Positions 1 to 9,086 are shown, counted from the first letter of the stretch. The stretch is 64,000 bases of DNA from Flammeovirgaceae bacterium (GCA_021298355.1 JAJTEH010000001.1:62001-126000), one strand, 5' to 3'. The notes: generated from the sequence alone by a model not told the origin. A program made the numbers and translations.

Positions 1-135
1 CAAAAAACAGAAGTAAGTGGTACCGGTTTAGAAAACTTAACGAAACGTTTGCAATTACTTTATCCGGATAAACACACATTACAAATAGAAGAAAGTGCAG
101 AAATGTTTAAAGTTATCCTCCATATAACAGTATGA
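1..135 (+). CDS. Sensor histidine kinase, LytS-like, C-terminal end only (partial)
   Basis: The frame is open from base 1 to a TGA at 133-135 and encodes the last 44 residues of a protein. It contains GTGLENLTKRLQLLYPD, the G-x-G-L-x-N nucleotide-binding box typical of the HATPase domain in LytS/YehU-type kinases. The stop overlaps the start of the following LytTR response regulator in an ATGA, the usual layout of a kinase and its cognate regulator translated together. The sensor part lies outside the window, so the signal is unknown. The family call is firm for such a short piece because the box and the partner agree. Confidence 0.85.
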   Translation, partial: QKTEVSGTGLENLTKRLQLLYPDKHTLQIEESAEMFKVILHITV

Positions 136-854
136 AAATACGATGTTTAATTGTTGATGACGAGCCCATCGCTCAGCAAATTTTAGAAAACTTTGTTAAG
201 CACGTGCAGTCGTTAGAATGCGTGGGCACTTGCCAAAATGCCTTTGATGCACTTAAAATTTTACATTCAGAAAAAATTGATCTGCTTTTTCTTGACATTA
301 AAATGCCGAGTTTTTCCGGGTTAGATTTACTTAAATCGTTAACGCATCCGCCTAAAGTTATTTTAACAACTGCATTTTCAGAGTTTGCAGTTGAGAGTTA
401 CGAATATGGTGTAAGCGATTATTTACTAAAGCCCATCAGCTTCGATCGGTTTCTTAAAGCAGTAAACAAAGTATTACTGCCGGGGCATGTAACTTTCCAA
501 ACGCAAAACACAGTTGAAAATTCTGGTAATCAACCTGATTTTATTTTTTTAAAGGCTGATAAGAAAATTCATAAAATTCAACATCAGAATATTATCTATA
601 TAGAAGGAAGTGGCAATTACATTAAAGTATACAGACAAAGCGAACCCATGTTAATGGTATTAGAAAAGTTAAGTGATTTAGAAAATAAATTACCACAAAC
701 GCTATTTGTGCGCGTACATAAATCGTACCTCGTTAATCTTTCTCATATTGCTCAAATGGAAGGTAATATGCTTAAAGTGGGGAATGCATCAATACCTGTT
801 TCTGCATCGTATAAAGAGCGATTAGAAAAAATATTGAATAACGATTTTAAATAA
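132..854 (+). CDS. LytTR-family response regulator
   Basis: A 240-residue two-domain regulator. Residues about 1-120 form a receiver domain with the acidic pair D9-D10, phosphoacceptor D55 (in FLDIKMP), a conserved Thr in the LTTAF segment and Lys in LLKP. Residues about 135-238 form a LytTR DNA-binding domain (IYIEGSGNYIKVY and FVRVHKSYLVNL are characteristic). It overlaps the upstream kinase by four bases, so the two very likely form a two-component system. Family members bind direct repeats near promoters and often control envelope or export functions. Its target cannot be told from the window. There is no clear terminator directly behind it. Confidence 0.95.
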   Translation: MKIRCLIVDDEPIAQQILENFVKHVQSLECVGTCQNAFDALKILHSEKIDLLFLDIKMPSFSGLDLLKSLTHPPKVILTTAFSEFAVESYEYGVSDYLLKPISFDRFLKAVNKVLLPGHVTFQTQNTVENSGNQPDFIFLKADKKIHKIQHQNIIYIEGSGNYIKVYRQSEPMLMVLEKLSDLENKLPQTLFVRVHKSYLVNLSHIAQMEGNMLKVGNASIPVSASYKERLEKILNNDFK

Positions 855-1292
855 TAGAATATAAAACTTAACAAAGTATAGTATAAAAGGTATAGCGAAG
901 AGAAACAGCGTGTAGGTGTACTAATCTCTATTTTTATAGTAGGATTGGAGTTCTTTTCAGGTGGGGCTATACTTACCTCGTTTACTTATATATGTTTCTT
1001 ACGATACAATGTGTAGTATCCTATAAAAGAACTAAGGAATAGAATTTAACTGTTTATTCTCCATACCATCAGTACTAGTTGTTTAATAGTTCATAGTTCA
1101 GCTTTTAGAGTTATTTGCATGCTTTGATTAATAGATGGAAGATAAACTAAAAACATTTTTCACTATAGGGTAAACGTTAGTATTACCTGGTATCGATGTT
1201 CGATTTGTTGATTTGGTATCTGTTTCGTATCAGATTAGTAATCTGCCTTTTTTTACTTTAGTAAAGTATGGAGATATGGTTAGGGGAAGAAA
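855..1292. other. Gene-free gap of 438 bp between convergent genes
   Basis: An AT-rich stretch between the LytTR regulator and the end of the SLC13 permease. I find no convincing coding frame, tRNA fold or strong terminator. A frame on the plus strand beginning near 1213 runs into the permease gene on the opposite strand and looks like a shadow. A weak 6-bp palindrome (TACTTT-AGT-AAAGTA) lies at 1254-1268. Confidence 0.6.
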
Positions 1293-2750
1293 TTATAATT
1301 CAATTTTATCTAACAATAACCAAGATAGAAAAACGATAATAATAATAGAAGCTAAGTCAAGCCAAAATCCGGCTTTTACCATATCCTTCATTCGGATATA
1401 TCCACTAGAAAAAACAATAGCGTTGGGTGGTGTAGATATAGGCAACATATAGCCACTACTAGCAGCGAATGTAACAGGCAACCCAAGCAGGATAGGATTA
1501 ATGTTAAATGAATTGGCCATTCCAAAAACAACTGGAATAAAAATGGTAACAAGTGCAATGTTGCTCATAATTTCTGTAAGCAATACAGAAGCTGTTACTA
1601 TAATCAAGAGCAAAATAATAAGACTAACCGGACCACTCTCAGCTATAGAATCGCCTATATATTGAATAATACCAGTTTCGCCCATTCCTTTTGCTAAACA
1701 TATACCACCACCAAATAAAAGTAGTATACCCCATGGTAGTTTTTTAGTATCTTCCCAGTGTAACAGAAAGGTAAAATCTCTCCAACGTTCTGGTATAAGA
1801 AACATGGTTATTCCACCTGCAATTGCCACATTCGTATCGTTTAATACTTCGCTTTCCAGAAAATTATTAATCGGTAATTGAAAAATCCAGGCTAGGGCAG
1901 TGCACACGAATACAAACAGCACAAGTTTTTCTCCGATTTGTGGTTTACCCAATTGTTTTAATTTTTCTGATATAATGGTTTCGCTTCCTACTATCTTTTT
2001 AAGTTTTAGGGGAAACAACACATATACAATGAGTAGGTAACAACTCAAACCTAATAACAGCGCAACGGGTAAACCAATTAACAACCATTTACTAAAAGCT
2101 ATATCGTGTTGATAAAAATCTTTTACAAAGCCAACAAAGGCAGTATTAGGAGGTGTACCAATTATGGTAGCCATACCACCAATGCTAGCCATATACCCGA
2201 TAGATAACATTAAAGCCAAAGCAAAATTCTTTTTGTCTTTTTCAGAGTTAAGGGTGTCGTTTTTTTGTAATAATTGTATAACCGAGACTGCTATTGGTAA
2301 CATCATCATCGCGGTAGCTGTGTTGCTAATCCACATGCTTAATAAGCCTGTTGCAAGAGAAAACCCTGCAACAATGCCTTTGCCACTGGTACCGGTTAAT
2401 TGAATTAAATGCAAGGCAATACGTTCGTGTACGTTGTGTTTTTCTAAGGCCAACGCTATAAGAAAACCACCCATAAATAGAAATACGGATGTATTTGCGT
2501 AGGGCATAGTTGCCTTGTCGATGGGTAATACACCAAAAGCCGGAAAAATTACGAGGGGTAAAAGAGCAACTACTGCCATAGGAGCGGCTTCGGTTATCCA
2601 CCAGGTAACCATCCATACAAGTAAACCTAGAGTAACCGGTGCTTGCAAGTGTATAGAAAGTCCGGGTTGAAATATTGTAAAGCTGATGAAAAGGAGAGGT
2701 CCTAAAAAGAAACCAACTTTACGAATATGAAGAGATGGTGCAAATTCCAT
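1293..2750 (-). CDS. SLC13/DASS family permease (sodium:dicarboxylate or sulfate symporter type)
   Basis: A 485-residue polytopic membrane protein, normal length for the divalent anion:Na+ symporter (DASS/SLC13) family. It begins with a short cytoplasmic stretch, then many hydrophobic segments. Two family signatures are visible, each with the S-N-T or T-P-P-N type ion/substrate motif: WISNTATAMMMLP near residue 140 followed by IGTPPNTAFVG near 200, and in the second half ISTPPNAIVFSSGYI near 440. This inverted repeat pattern defines the fold. Substrates in the family include succinate, other C4 dicarboxylates, citrate and sulfate; the exact one cannot be read here. It stands alone, downstream of the terminator of the RRM gene. 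Confidence 0.9.
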   Translation of the reverse strand: MEFAPSLHIRKVGFFLGPLLFISFTIFQPGLSIHLQAPVTLGLLVWMVTWWITEAAPMAVVALLPLVIFPAFGVLPIDKATMPYANTSVFLFMGGFLIALALEKHNVHERIALHLIQLTGTSGKGIVAGFSLATGLLSMWISNTATAMMMLPIAVSVIQLLQKNDTLNSEKDKKNFALALMLSIGYMASIGGMATIIGTPPNTAFVGFVKDFYQHDIAFSKWLLIGLPVALLLGLSCYLLIVYVLFPLKLKKIVGSETIISEKLKQLGKPQIGEKLVLFVFVCTALAWIFQLPINNFLESEVLNDTNVAIAGGITMFLIPERWRDFTFLLHWEDTKKLPWGILLLFGGGICLAKGMGETGIIQYIGDSIAESGPVSLIILLLIIVTASVLLTEIMSNIALVTIFIPVVFGMANSFNINPILLGLPVTFAASSGYMLPISTPPNAIVFSSGYIRMKDMVKAGFWLDLASIIIIVFLSWLLLDKIEL

Positions 2751-2777
2751 CGGATAATGTTACTTAAACTTTAGGCA

Positions 2778-2807
2778 TAAAAAAAGTCCTCTCTATATGA
2801 AAGGACT
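2778..2807 (-). terminator. Rho-independent terminator of the RRM gene
   Basis: Read on the minus strand, AGTCCTTTC-ATATA-GAGAGGACT forms a nine-pair stem (one G-T wobble) with a five-base loop and is followed directly by seven T. It lies just behind the RRM gene and before the SLC13 permease start. Confidence 0.85.
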
Positions 2808-2839
2808 GAAGTTCCAAATCGCTAAAATATTACGCGTAA

Positions 2840-3091
2840 TTAATTAGCAGGTTTAGGGTTGGCAGGCTTTACTACAATAACGCGGCCGTCAAGCTCTTTC
2901 TCGTTAAGGGCAGCAATTGCCTGAAGCGCTTCATCATCGTTTGGCATTTCTACGAAACCAAAACCTTTAGAGCGTTTGGTGTCGCGGTCCAGAACGATTT
3001 TTGCTGAGGAAACTTCTCCAAACTTTTCGAATGCAGCTTGTAGATCTTCCTTGCGGGTTTTGAAGTTCAGCTTTGCAACAAAGATGTTCAT
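2840..3091 (-). CDS. Single-RRM RNA-binding protein
   Basis: An 83-residue protein made of one RNA recognition motif. RNP2 is IFVAKL (residues 3-8) and RNP1 is RSKGFGFVEM (about 40-49), with the aromatic residues that stack on RNA bases. A short proline/asparagine tail follows. Proteins like this are frequent in Bacteroidetes and cyanobacteria; they bind single-stranded RNA and some respond to cold, but the function of this one is inference. The gene has its own promoter element about 70 bases upstream and its own terminator, so it appears to be a single-gene unit with an untranslated leader. Confidence 0.95.
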   Translation of the reverse strand: MNIFVAKLNFKTRKEDLQAAFEKFGEVSSAKIVLDRDTKRSKGFGFVEMPNDDEALQAIAALNEKELDGRVIVVKPANPKPAN

Positions 3092-3159
3092 GTTAAAAAA
3101 GAAATTAAGTGATAATTAAACAGGAAACGAAATCTGCAAGCAAATGTTCGAATCGTTAT

Positions 3160-3167
3160 CAAATATA
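3160..3167 (-). promoter_or_regulatory. -7 promoter element for the RRM gene
   Basis: The minus strand reads TATATTTG, a perfect match to the Bacteroidetes TAnnTTTG element, 68 bases before the ATG. The predicted transcript has a leader of about 60 nt. No convincing -33 TTG is seen at the usual distance. Confidence 0.5.
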
Positions 3168-3258
3168 AACAATTCTATTTATTTTAAAAGTGTTACTTCA
3201 TTTCCTTTTGCTGTTGTGTTTTGCTGGATTTATAAAGGGAAGGATTGCAAAAACCAAC

Positions 3259-4446
3259 TCAGGCATCGAGAGCAGCCACACCCGGCAATACTTTTCCTTC
3301 AAAATATTCCAACAAAGCACCACCTCCGGTAGACACATAGCTTACCTTGTTTTCGAAACCAAATTGCGCAACTGCAGCTGCCGAATCGCCACCTCCAATG
3401 AGTGAAAAGGCTCCGTTTTTAGTGGCTTTAACCACGGCTTCTGCTATTGATTTTGTACCGCTTTCAAATTTCTTCATTTCGAATACGCCCATGGGGCCGT
3501 TCCATAAAATGGTTTTAGAGTTTTCTACCACTTCAGAAAAAACAGCGATTGCCTGTGGGCCAATGTCTAGTCCCATCCAACCGTTTGGTATAGCATTGTT
3601 TAGTGCAGTTGAGGTGTTAGCTTCTGCATCAAATTTATCGGCAATGGTCGAGTCGATTGGCAAATGTAATTCTACACCTTTTGCTTTTGCTTTTTGCACT
3701 AATTCTTTGGCCAAATCAAGTTTATCGGCTTCAACTAAAGAATTACCAATGTTACCACCCATGGCTTTAAAAAAGGTATAGGCCATACCACCGCCAATTA
3801 TTAAATGATTTACCTTATCCAATAGTTTTTCAATGATTAAAATCTTATCAGAAATTTTTGCCCCGCCCATTATGGCTGTAAATGGTTTTGCGGCATTATC
3901 CAAAACTTTCTTCGCATTGTTTAGCTCTGCCGCCATTACATAGCCTGCGCATTTATCTTTAAAAAACTGAGCCACTATTGTAGTGGAGGCGTGTGCACGG
4001 TGGGCTGTACCAAAGGCATCGTTAACATATACATCACCGTGTTTTGCTAATTTTTCGGCAAAGGCTACATCGCCTTTTTCTTCTTGTTTATAAAATCTCA
4101 GGTTTTCTAAAACCAAAACATCGCCAGGTTGTAAGGCAGATGAAAGCGCAAAGGCTTCTTCGCCTATGCAATCGGCAGCAAATTTTACTTTTGTGCCCAG
4201 TAACTTTTCTGTTGTGGCCAGTGTGTGTTTTAAAGAGTATTTTTCTTCCGGGCCATCTTTTGGTCTGCCCAGGTGCGACATTAAAACTAAAGAGCCACCA
4301 TCGGCTAATATCTTTTTCAGAGTAGGAATGGTTGAACGAATGCGGTTATCATCAGTAACCTGAAATGCCTTATCTAACGGTACGTTAAAATCTACACGGA
4401 TTAAGGCGCGCTTGCCGGCAAAGGAAAAATCGTTTACGGTTTTCAT
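3259..4446 (-). CDS. pgk: Phosphoglycerate kinase
   Basis: A 395-residue cytosolic enzyme of usual bacterial length. It transfers phosphate from 1,3-bisphosphoglycerate to ADP in glycolysis. Seen in order: RVDFNVPLD (about 17-25) and [10 protein letters not shown] of the N-terminal substrate domain, the ADP-site segment GGAKISDK near 194, WNGPMGVFE near 315, and the glycine-rich [14 protein letters not shown] near 350. It is downstream of pfkA in the same direction with 129 bp between them, so glycolytic genes are grouped. The gap contains TACTTTTA (7 of 8 to the -7 consensus) on the minus strand, so pgk may also have its own promoter. Confidence 0.98.
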   Translation of the reverse strand: MKTVNDFSFAGKRALIRVDFNVPLDKAFQVTDDNRIRSTIPTLKKILADGGSLVLMSHLGRPKDGPEEKYSLKHTLATTEKLLGTKVKFAADCIGEEAFALSSALQPGDVLVLENLRFYKQEEKGDVAFAEKLAKHGDVYVNDAFGTAHRAHASTTIVAQFFKDKCAGYVMAAELNNAKKVLDNAAKPFTAIMGGAKISDKILIIEKLLDKVNHLIIGGGMAYTFFKAMGGNIGNSLVEADKLDLAKELVQKAKAKGVELHLPIDSTIADKFDAEANTSTALNNAIPNGWMGLDIGPQAIAVFSEVVENSKTILWNGPMGVFEMKKFESGTKSIAEAVVKATKNGAFSLIGGGDSAAAVAQFGFENKVSYVSTGGGALLEYFEGKVLPGVAALDA

Positions 4447-4575
4447 GTATGTATGGAATAATTTCGGGTTTATATTTTTCGCATTAAAAGTACAAAAGAG
4501 GCTGAAAGGTAAGGCTGATTGTGATCAGGAATTTACGATTGATGTATAAAATTTATCATGCAATCGAATTCGGTT

Positions 4576-5691
4576 TTAATCTCCAAACGTAATTCCTAAT
4601 CCTTTTGCTGCTTGTATTATGTAATCGTTTTTTTGTACCGATCTGCTGCCTTGTGTTGCTTCGCTTAGCGATACTTCGGTTATTTGGTTGTTGCGCAAAG
4701 CTACCATATGTCCGAATTTTTTGTTGAGTACGAGTTCAAAAGCTTTTACCCCATAAAGAGAAGCCAAAACACGATCGAAGGCAACCGGTGTGCCACCGCG
4801 TTGGGTATGGCCTAAAACTGTTTCTCTAATCTCGGCTGTGCAGCCTGCGGCTTTTAATTGTGCAGCTAATTGGTAAGCAACACCACCTAAACGAACATGT
4901 TCGGAACCACTTTCTCCTTTTTGTGAAACTACTGTACCATCTTTTGGTTTGGCACCCTCTGCAATTACAATGTTGCAAAAGCCTCGTCCGTTTTTATAAC
5001 GTAGTGCTATACGTTTTACTAGTTTTTTTATATCGTAAGGTATTTCAGGAATTAGGCAAATTTCGGCTCCACCGGCAATGGCTGTGTGTACGGCAATCCA
5101 GCCGGCATCGCGGCCCATTACTTCCATAATCATACACCGGTGGTGACTTTCTGCAGTTGTTACTAACTTATCGAAACTATCGGTTGCAATTTGCACAGCT
5201 GTTTGAAAGCCAAAAGTTACATCCGTAGCGGCTAAATCATTATCAATAGTTTTAGGAACACCTATAATGGGTATGCCTTGATCGAATAATGCTTTCGAAA
5301 TTTTTTGCGAACCATCTCCGCCAATATTTATAATGGCATCGAAGTGCAAGTCTTTTAATTTCTTAACCAGTTCTGCTGAGCGATCTTCAAATTTTATGCT
5401 TCCATCTGGTTGTGGCACCGGGTACTTAATTGGGTTAGCTTTATTGGTTGTTTTTAAAATGGTTCCTCCTTTAATGTGGATACCTGCTGTTTTTTTGCTT
5501 GTTAACTTTACAATTTCTTGTGGCTCTCGAAGTACGCCATTAAAGGCTTCTATGCTGCCGTATACTTCCCACTGTTCTTCCTTTGGTAAAGTGGTATTTT
5601 CTTTTCTTGCGCGTTTGGCTATGCCACGTATTACAGCATTTAACCCGGGGCAATCGCCACCACCGGTAAGAACCAGAATTTTTTTAGTCAT
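4576..5691 (-). CDS. pfkA: 6-phosphofructokinase
   Basis: A 371-residue enzyme, some 50 residues longer than E. coli PfkA. It phosphorylates fructose 6-phosphate at the committed glycolytic step. Motifs seen: GGDCPGLNAVIRG at the N-terminus, GGDGS near residue 123, PKTIDND near 145, and MEVMGRDAGWIA for sugar phosphate binding. GGDGS (Gly at the E. coli 104 position) is the ATP-type residue, whereas the Lys in PKTIDND (E. coli 124 position) is the residue usual in PPi-dependent enzymes; proteins with this Gly/Lys pair have mostly been found to use ATP. The gene starts 17 bp behind sua5/tsaC and is probably cotranscribed with it. Confidence 0.95.
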   Translation of the reverse strand: MTKKILVLTGGGDCPGLNAVIRGIAKRARKENTTLPKEEQWEVYGSIEAFNGVLREPQEIVKLTSKKTAGIHIKGGTILKTTNKANPIKYPVPQPDGSIKFEDRSAELVKKLKDLHFDAIINIGGDGSQKISKALFDQGIPIIGVPKTIDNDLAATDVTFGFQTAVQIATDSFDKLVTTAESHHRCMIMEVMGRDAGWIAVHTAIAGGAEICLIPEIPYDIKKLVKRIALRYKNGRGFCNIVIAEGAKPKDGTVVSQKGESGSEHVRLGGVAYQLAAQLKAAGCTAEIRETVLGHTQRGGTPVAFDRVLASLYGVKAFELVLNKKFGHMVALRNNQITEVSLSEATQGSRSVQKNDYIIQAAKGLGITFGD

Positions 5692-5708
5692 ATTTTTTTA
5701 TTTTAGTT

Positions 5709-6653
5709 TTATTTTTCTGCGGCTGCGCGTTGTAGCCTATCGTTTATGGCTTTTCCTAAACCAATATCGGGTACTAATTCTGTCCAAATTTCGTCTACGG
5801 TGCTTTCATCTAACGCTCGCATATACGTAAAGAGATTTGCCGCTGCTTCTGCCAGATTACCTGATGGGGATAATATTTTTTGTATAGGAAATTGATAATC
5901 ATTTTTAAAGCTGAGCACACCTATCTTATTTTGAGGCAGGTTAAAATCTTTTTCCTCTTTAATCAGAAATTTTTTGGAGGGTGCATAATGGCTTTTTAAT
6001 TGCCCGGGTGCTTTAGGGTTAGACGATACATTAAGTTCAATCTTAACCTTGCCAATAACTTTTTCTATTTCATCGGTTGATAAGCCACCTAAGCGATAGA
6101 CGATAGCTTGATCCTTATCAAATCCAACAATGGTAGATTCAAGACCAATACCAGATATGCCTCCATCTAAGATGTAAGGAATTTTATCGCCCAATTGTTT
6201 TTCAACATGTTCAGGTTTTGTAGGACTTATATACCCAAATGGGTTGGCACTGGGGGCTGCTAAAGGAAAAGGTAATTGTTGTAATACTTGCCTGGTAAGC
6301 GGATGTGCCGGACATCGTAAACCTACCAATGCGCTTCCAGAAGTAACCAAATCCGGTATGCGGGAAGATTTTGGAAGTAGGAGGGTTAAGGGCCCGGGCC
6401 AAAATGCTTTTATCAGTTTTTGTGCTGGCAAGGATACATCTAACACTAAATCTTTTATTTGATCGACATTGGCCACATGCACAATCAGCGGATCGAAGGT
6501 TGGTCTGTTCTTGGTTTCGAAAATGGCGGTAATGGCTTTTGCAGAAAAGGCATTACCTGCCAAACCATACACAGTTTCGGTAGGTATAGCAACCAACTCA
6601 TCTTTTTGTAGATACGAAACCGCTAAAGAAACATCAGTGCCGATTGTAGCCAT
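5709..6653 (-). CDS. tsaC: L-threonylcarbamoyladenylate synthase (Sua5 type)
   Basis: A 314-residue enzyme that makes threonylcarbamoyl-AMP from threonine, bicarbonate and ATP for the t6A37 modification of tRNA. The N-terminal YrdC domain shows IPTETVYGLAGNA and TKNRP near residues 20-50 and LAAPSANPFGYISPT further on. A linker and a C-terminal Sua5 domain (from about 215) make it the long form. The frame stays open to a TTG at 6659, but that codon lies inside a perfect promoter element (6657-6664), so I place the start at the ATG 6653, three bases after the element. It is divergent from the glycosyltransferase and leads into pfkA. Confidence 0.93.
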   Translation of the reverse strand: MATIGTDVSLAVSYLQKDELVAIPTETVYGLAGNAFSAKAITAIFETKNRPTFDPLIVHVANVDQIKDLVLDVSLPAQKLIKAFWPGPLTLLLPKSSRIPDLVTSGSALVGLRCPAHPLTRQVLQQLPFPLAAPSANPFGYISPTKPEHVEKQLGDKIPYILDGGISGIGLESTIVGFDKDQAIVYRLGGLSTDEIEKVIGKVKIELNVSSNPKAPGQLKSHYAPSKKFLIKEEKDFNLPQNKIGVLSFKNDYQFPIQKILSPSGNLAEAAANLFTYMRALDESTVDEIWTELVPDIGLGKAINDRLQRAAAEK

Positions 6654-6656
6654 CTG

Positions 6657-6664
6657 CAAAAGTA
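6657..6664 (-). promoter_or_regulatory. -7 promoter element abutting the sua5/tsaC start
   Basis: The minus strand reads TACTTTTG, followed by CAG and then the ATG. With transcription starting about 4-7 bases after this element, the mRNA would begin at or next to the start codon, that is, be leaderless. Confidence 0.6.
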
Positions 6665-6700
6665 ATCAGCAAAATGTATATCCATCTACCTGCATGTGTT

Positions 6701-6708
6701 TACTTTTG
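6701..6708 (+). promoter_or_regulatory. -7 promoter element abutting the glycosyltransferase start
   Basis: TACTTTTG matches TAnnTTTG exactly and is followed by CAAC and ATG at 6713. It mirrors the element of the divergent sua5/tsaC gene and decides the start of the glycosyltransferase, since the earlier ATG at 6674 would precede the promoter. Confidence 0.6.
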
Positions 6709-6712
6709 CAAC

Positions 6713-7678
6713 ATGTTGTTTTCGCACTCAGTTTTCTTTTCAGTGGTTGTACCTGTTTATAATCGCCCAGGTGAAGTAAACGAATTGCTGGCTAGCCTGG
6801 CAAAACAAACCTATCAGGATTTCGAAGTAATTATAATAGAAGATGGCTCCACCCACACCAGTAAAAGTGTGGTTGATCGGTGGAAAGAAAAACTGGAAAT
6901 ACAATACATAAGCAAAGAAAACTCAGGCCCAGGCCCAAGCCGAAATGTTGGTTTCGCCAACATGAAAGGCCACTATGCAGTTGTATTCGACTCAGACTGT
7001 GAAATACCACCGCACTACCTTGCGCATGTTAAAGAAAAACTAAACGAAAAACCGTTTGATGCCTGGGGTGGCCCCGATAGGGCAGATCAGCATTTTTCGG
7101 TTCTGCAAAAAGCAATGGCCTACACTATGGCTGCGTTTTTAACTACCGGAGGCATACGTGGAGGAAAAAAACATATAGGGAAGTTTCAACCCAGAAGTTT
7201 TAACATGGGTTTATCCAAAAAAGTAATTGAGGCAACCCAAGGCTTTGCGTTTACCCGATTTGCAGAAGATATAGAACTGAGTATTCGCATGGAGAAAAGT
7301 AATTTTAACGTGGTATTGTTAGAAAATGCATTTGTTTACCACAAGCGAAGAACAACGTTAAGCCAGTTTTTTAAACAAGTATTTAATTTTGGCAGAGGTA
7401 GGGTATTGGTGGGCAAAAAGCACCCCGGAGAAATTAAACTAACCCATTGGATACCGGCATTCTTTAATTTAGGTTGCCTGCTTTGGTTGTTATCAGCACT
7501 TGTTTGGCCGCTTCTTTTTTATGTTGGAGCCTCTTTATTAAGTATTTATTTTTTGGCTATTGGAATTGGAGCTGCCATTACGTACAGTAGCGTACAAGTT
7601 GGTTTATTGGCTATTCCTTCGGCCTTTATACAATTAACGGGGTATGGATTTGGTTTTTTGAAAGAGAGGTTTAAATAA
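6713..7678 (+). CDS. Family 2 glycosyltransferase, membrane anchored
   Basis: A 321-residue GT-A fold enzyme. The nucleotide-sugar domain shows SVVVPVYNRPGE near the N-terminus, an acidic FDSDCE motif around residue 93 for metal and sugar nucleotide, and FAEDIELSIRM around 180, whose E-D pair is the usual catalytic region. The C-terminal quarter holds two or three hydrophobic segments (about 245-310) that should anchor it in the inner membrane. Product and acceptor are unknown; a surface glycan or glycolipid is likely. The upstream in-frame ATG at 6674 is rejected because a perfect -7 promoter lies between it and 6713. Confidence 0.85.
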   Translation: MLFSHSVFFSVVVPVYNRPGEVNELLASLAKQTYQDFEVIIIEDGSTHTSKSVVDRWKEKLEIQYISKENSGPGPSRNVGFANMKGHYAVVFDSDCEIPPHYLAHVKEKLNEKPFDAWGGPDRADQHFSVLQKAMAYTMAAFLTTGGIRGGKKHIGKFQPRSFNMGLSKKVIEATQGFAFTRFAEDIELSIRMEKSNFNVVLLENAFVYHKRRTTLSQFFKQVFNFGRGRVLVGKKHPGEIKLTHWIPAFFNLGCLLWLLSALVWPLLFYVGASLLSIYFLAIGIGAAITYSSVQVGLLAIPSAFIQLTGYGFGFLKERFK

Positions 7679-7776
7679 TACATGCTAAAATCCAGTATTT
7701 GTTTAAAAAAAATCAAAACAAGATAGGTTTTTGCAGAAATTTGCTTCAAATTAGTTGCAAATACCATAAACCTTAC

Positions 7777-9048
7777 ATGAAGAAATTCTACCTACTAGCT
7801 TTATTAGCATGGCTATGCGGAAAACTTTCCGCTCAAACCACTAACGAACTTCCGGCCGGCTATTATGTGGTAGTGGCAGCTTACGATAACCAACGCGAAG
7901 AGTACGCAGCACGCTACACCGAAACTTTAAAAGCAAAAAACTACCAGGCCAGTTATGGTTTCAATAAAACTAAGAATCTGTTTTTTGTTTACATAGATCA
8001 AAAAGGAAATCTGAAAGATGCCTTGCAAAGCATGTATCGGGTCAGGAAAGAATCTTCCTTTGAAGGGGCTTGGGTACGTGTAGTGCCGGGTATAATTGGC
8101 CAATCTGCCGAACCTCCAAAGCCTGTTATCACGCCTGAAGTATTGGCCAAAACAGGCGATGTACCTGTAAAAGAAGAAAAGAGAGAATCGAAGAAAGAAG
8201 AAAAGAAAGAAACTGCCAATATTGTAGATGTTCCGCTAAAAGAAGAACAACCCGTTGTTACAGAAACCAAAGTAGAAGAACAAGCCACCATAGAGCCAGA
8301 AGAAAAGATTATTCAACACACCCCCATGACCTTAGGAAACTCAGAAATTTTCCTAAGCTTGTTTAATGCATCGAACAACAGAATTGTAGATGGCGAAGTA
8401 ACAATAGTAGATGCAGAAAGAGGAAGGGTTTTAAAAACAGTAAAAGGAAATGAATACACAACTTTGCCCGATCCTAAAAGTACAAGCGGAAAGCTTTTGA
8501 TGATTTGCGATGTATTTGGTTATCGTAAACTACAACACGAAGTAAACTTTAAAAACCCACAAGCAGATACAGTAAATTATTACTTCCAACGCATGGGATT
8601 AAGCTTTGTGGTTACGTTCGATTTAGTGCGCTACAGAAAAGGCGATATACAAACTTTATCACACGTTTATTTCTTTAACGATGCTGCTATAATGTTGCCC
8701 GAATCGCTTTATGAAGTAAATGTATTGCTTCAGATGATGACAGAAAACCCCAACATGAAAGTTCGTTTGCGTGGGCACACCAACGGCAATTACCACGGTA
8801 AAATTGTAAAAATGGGCCCCGATAAAAGTTTCTTCGCATTAACCAAACAGTCGGTTAGTGTAGTAGGCTCTGCCAAACAATTAAGTTACGAACGTGCCGA
8901 AATCATTAAAGAATACTTACTAACCAAAGGCATTGCTGCCGACCGTATAGAAGTAAAAGGATATGGAGGTAAAAAACCATTATTTGATAAACACGGAGCA
9001 AACGCAAAGAAAAACGTTCGTGTAGAAGTAGAAGTTCTGGCTGATTAA
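7777..9048 (+). CDS. OmpA-family protein with N-terminal SPOR-like region
   Basis: A 423-residue envelope protein. The start at 7777 gives a clean signal peptide (MKKFYLLALLAWLCGKLSAQ, cleavage after SAQ); the frame extends upstream to 7699 but without such a signal. Residues about 25-105 resemble a SPOR-type repeat (YYVVVAAYDNQ, WVRVVPG). A Lys/Glu-rich linker follows (about 120-170), then a beta-rich carboxypeptidase-like segment, and a C-terminal OmpA domain from about 280 with LRGHTNG, SYERAEIIKEYLL and RIEVKGYGGKKP, which binds peptidoglycan. It probably links outer membrane and cell wall. A strong terminator follows. Confidence 0.88.
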   Translation: MKKFYLLALLAWLCGKLSAQTTNELPAGYYVVVAAYDNQREEYAARYTETLKAKNYQASYGFNKTKNLFFVYIDQKGNLKDALQSMYRVRKESSFEGAWVRVVPGIIGQSAEPPKPVITPEVLAKTGDVPVKEEKRESKKEEKKETANIVDVPLKEEQPVVTETKVEEQATIEPEEKIIQHTPMTLGNSEIFLSLFNASNNRIVDGEVTIVDAERGRVLKTVKGNEYTTLPDPKSTSGKLLMICDVFGYRKLQHEVNFKNPQADTVNYYFQRMGLSFVVTFDLVRYRKGDIQTLSHVYFFNDAAIMLPESLYEVNVLLQMMTENPNMKVRLRGHTNGNYHGKIVKMGPDKSFFALTKQSVSVVGSAKQLSYERAEIIKEYLLTKGIAADRIEVKGYGGKKPLFDKHGANAKKNVRVEVEVLAD

Positions 9049-9086
9049 TCCTGTCTTTACAGAAATGTAAGGACCCTCTGAAAAGT

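Noticed and set aside
1213-1452. Open frame on the plus strand overlapping the end of the SLC13 permease
   Set aside because: It is largely the complement of a well-supported transporter C-terminus, begins with a non-ATG codon and resembles no family.
3347-3781. 144-codon frame antisense to pgk
   Set aside because: Complement of a conserved glycolytic gene with all motifs intact; no independent support.
5333-5830. 165-codon frame on the plus strand across pfkA and sua5/tsaC
   Set aside because: Lies opposite two clear enzymes; composition is typical of a complement frame.
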